From: an uncultured Lachnospiraceae bacterium
GTDB lineage: Bacteria > Bacillota > Clostridia > Lachnospirales > Lachnospiraceae
Length of the DNA: 39,147 nucleotides
Direction of reading: 5' to 3'
NCBI GenBank assembly: GCA_947173945.1
Contig: CAMWGV010000027.1
Coordinates: 1 to 39,147 of the forward strand
The notes under the pieces were generated by a model that searched no databases, was not told where the DNA came from, and saw nothing but the letters and a program-made list of their open reading frames with translations. A program made the translations under genes and the position numbers. Position 1 is the stretch's first letter. Every line of letters starts with the position of its first letter. Below, one piece after another: positions 38,920 to 39,147 of the stretch.

Positions 38920-38968
38920 GATTGTCCTCCGGATGTGAAATAAGCTTTTTAAAATAATATCATACATA

Positions 38969-38991
38969 TATTATAACTTCAAGTTATAATA
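38969..38991. promoter_or_regulatory. 23 bp palindrome, likely LysR-type operator
   Basis: The half-site TATTATAACTT at 38969-38979 is mirrored exactly at 38981-38991 around C38980. It contains ATAAC-N5-GTTAT, which fits the T-N11-A LysR box. It is centred about 61 bases upstream of the LysR start codon. A TATAAT at 39018-39023 on the plus strand could serve the lost divergent gene. Confidence 0.7.
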
Positions 38992-39061
38992 GGTATTACT
39001 ATTATATATTTTTGTTATATAATATTTTGTGGCAAAAATATTGTTTTGAAAAACTCACAAA

Positions 39062-39147
39062 GCTGGGTAGTGGTGGCACAAGCCTTTAATCCCAGCACTC
39101 GGTAGTCAGAGGCAGGCGGATCTCTTTGAGTTCTAGGCCAGCCTGTT
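39062..39147 (+). mobile_element. Rodent B1 SINE, 5' part (host-derived, chimeric contig end)
   Basis: The last ~86 bases match the 5' half of the mouse B1 element: GCTGGGTAGTGGTGGCAC, then GCCTTTAATCCCAGCACTC, then GAGGCAGGCGGATCTCT and GAGTTCTAGGCCAGCCTG, in the correct order. The match includes the 7SL-derived internal RNA polymerase III A-box and B-box regions. B1 is found only in rodent genomes, so this is not bacterial. The exact junction is unclear; it could lie anywhere from about 39030 to 39062. Most likely a chimeric read or misassembly from a mouse gut sample. Confidence 0.92.

Overview
The window looks like a chromosomal segment of a low-GC Firmicute, most likely a Lachnospiraceae-type gut Clostridia. 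Evidence: AT-rich codon use, strong GGAGG ribosome sites, the order hrcA-grpE-dnaK-dnaJ-prmA, CIRCE control of both chaperone operons, and surface proteins with dockerin, cohesin, GH25 and InlB-type repeats. The last ~86 bases are not bacterial: they match the 5' half of a rodent B1 SINE. The contig is therefore probably a mouse-gut metagenome assembly with a host-derived chimeric end.

Layout. 1-832: the tail of a GNAT acetyltransferase and a small membrane-anchored protein. 1005-4547: two genes forming a possible surface complex, a secreted SH3/dockerin/glucosaminidase-type protein and a membrane-anchored cohesin protein. 4638-7873: glnS, a DUF2225 zinc protein and an NlpC/P60-like protein, ending at a bidirectional terminator shared with a convergent DUF6062 gene (7925-8641). 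8862-14109: a dCache chemotaxis receptor followed closely by a large secreted lysozyme whose GH25 domain sits inside one of ten InlB-type repeats. 14227-17229: an OGG-family DNA glycosylase, then CIRCE-groES-groEL. 17373-24338: acyl-ACP thioesterase, M16C peptidase, era, recO and glyQS.

24480-31826 is the accessory region of most interest. It holds two ABC exporter units of FtsX/MacB type. The first is an ATPase plus a fused 8-TM permease. The second is a small secreted cysteine-containing protein, two half-size permeases and an ATPase. Each unit is preceded by the same ~120 bp promoter module, with GTAC boxes at identical spacing. A single-domain XRE regulator follows. This looks like a co-regulated export, defence or peptide system whose substrate is unknown.

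31902-37884 is the second heat-shock operon (promoter, CIRCE, hrcA, grpE, dnaK, dnaJ, prmA). A convergent LysR regulator overlaps the 3' end of prmA by 24 bp and has a perfect 23 bp palindrome upstream. The divergent target gene expected beyond it is replaced by the B1 sequence.

HrcA encoded here should repress its own operon and groESL through the two CIRCE sites. Era, RecO, GlyRS, GlnRS and PrmA are housekeeping. No tRNA, rRNA, CRISPR array or bacterial insertion sequence was seen.
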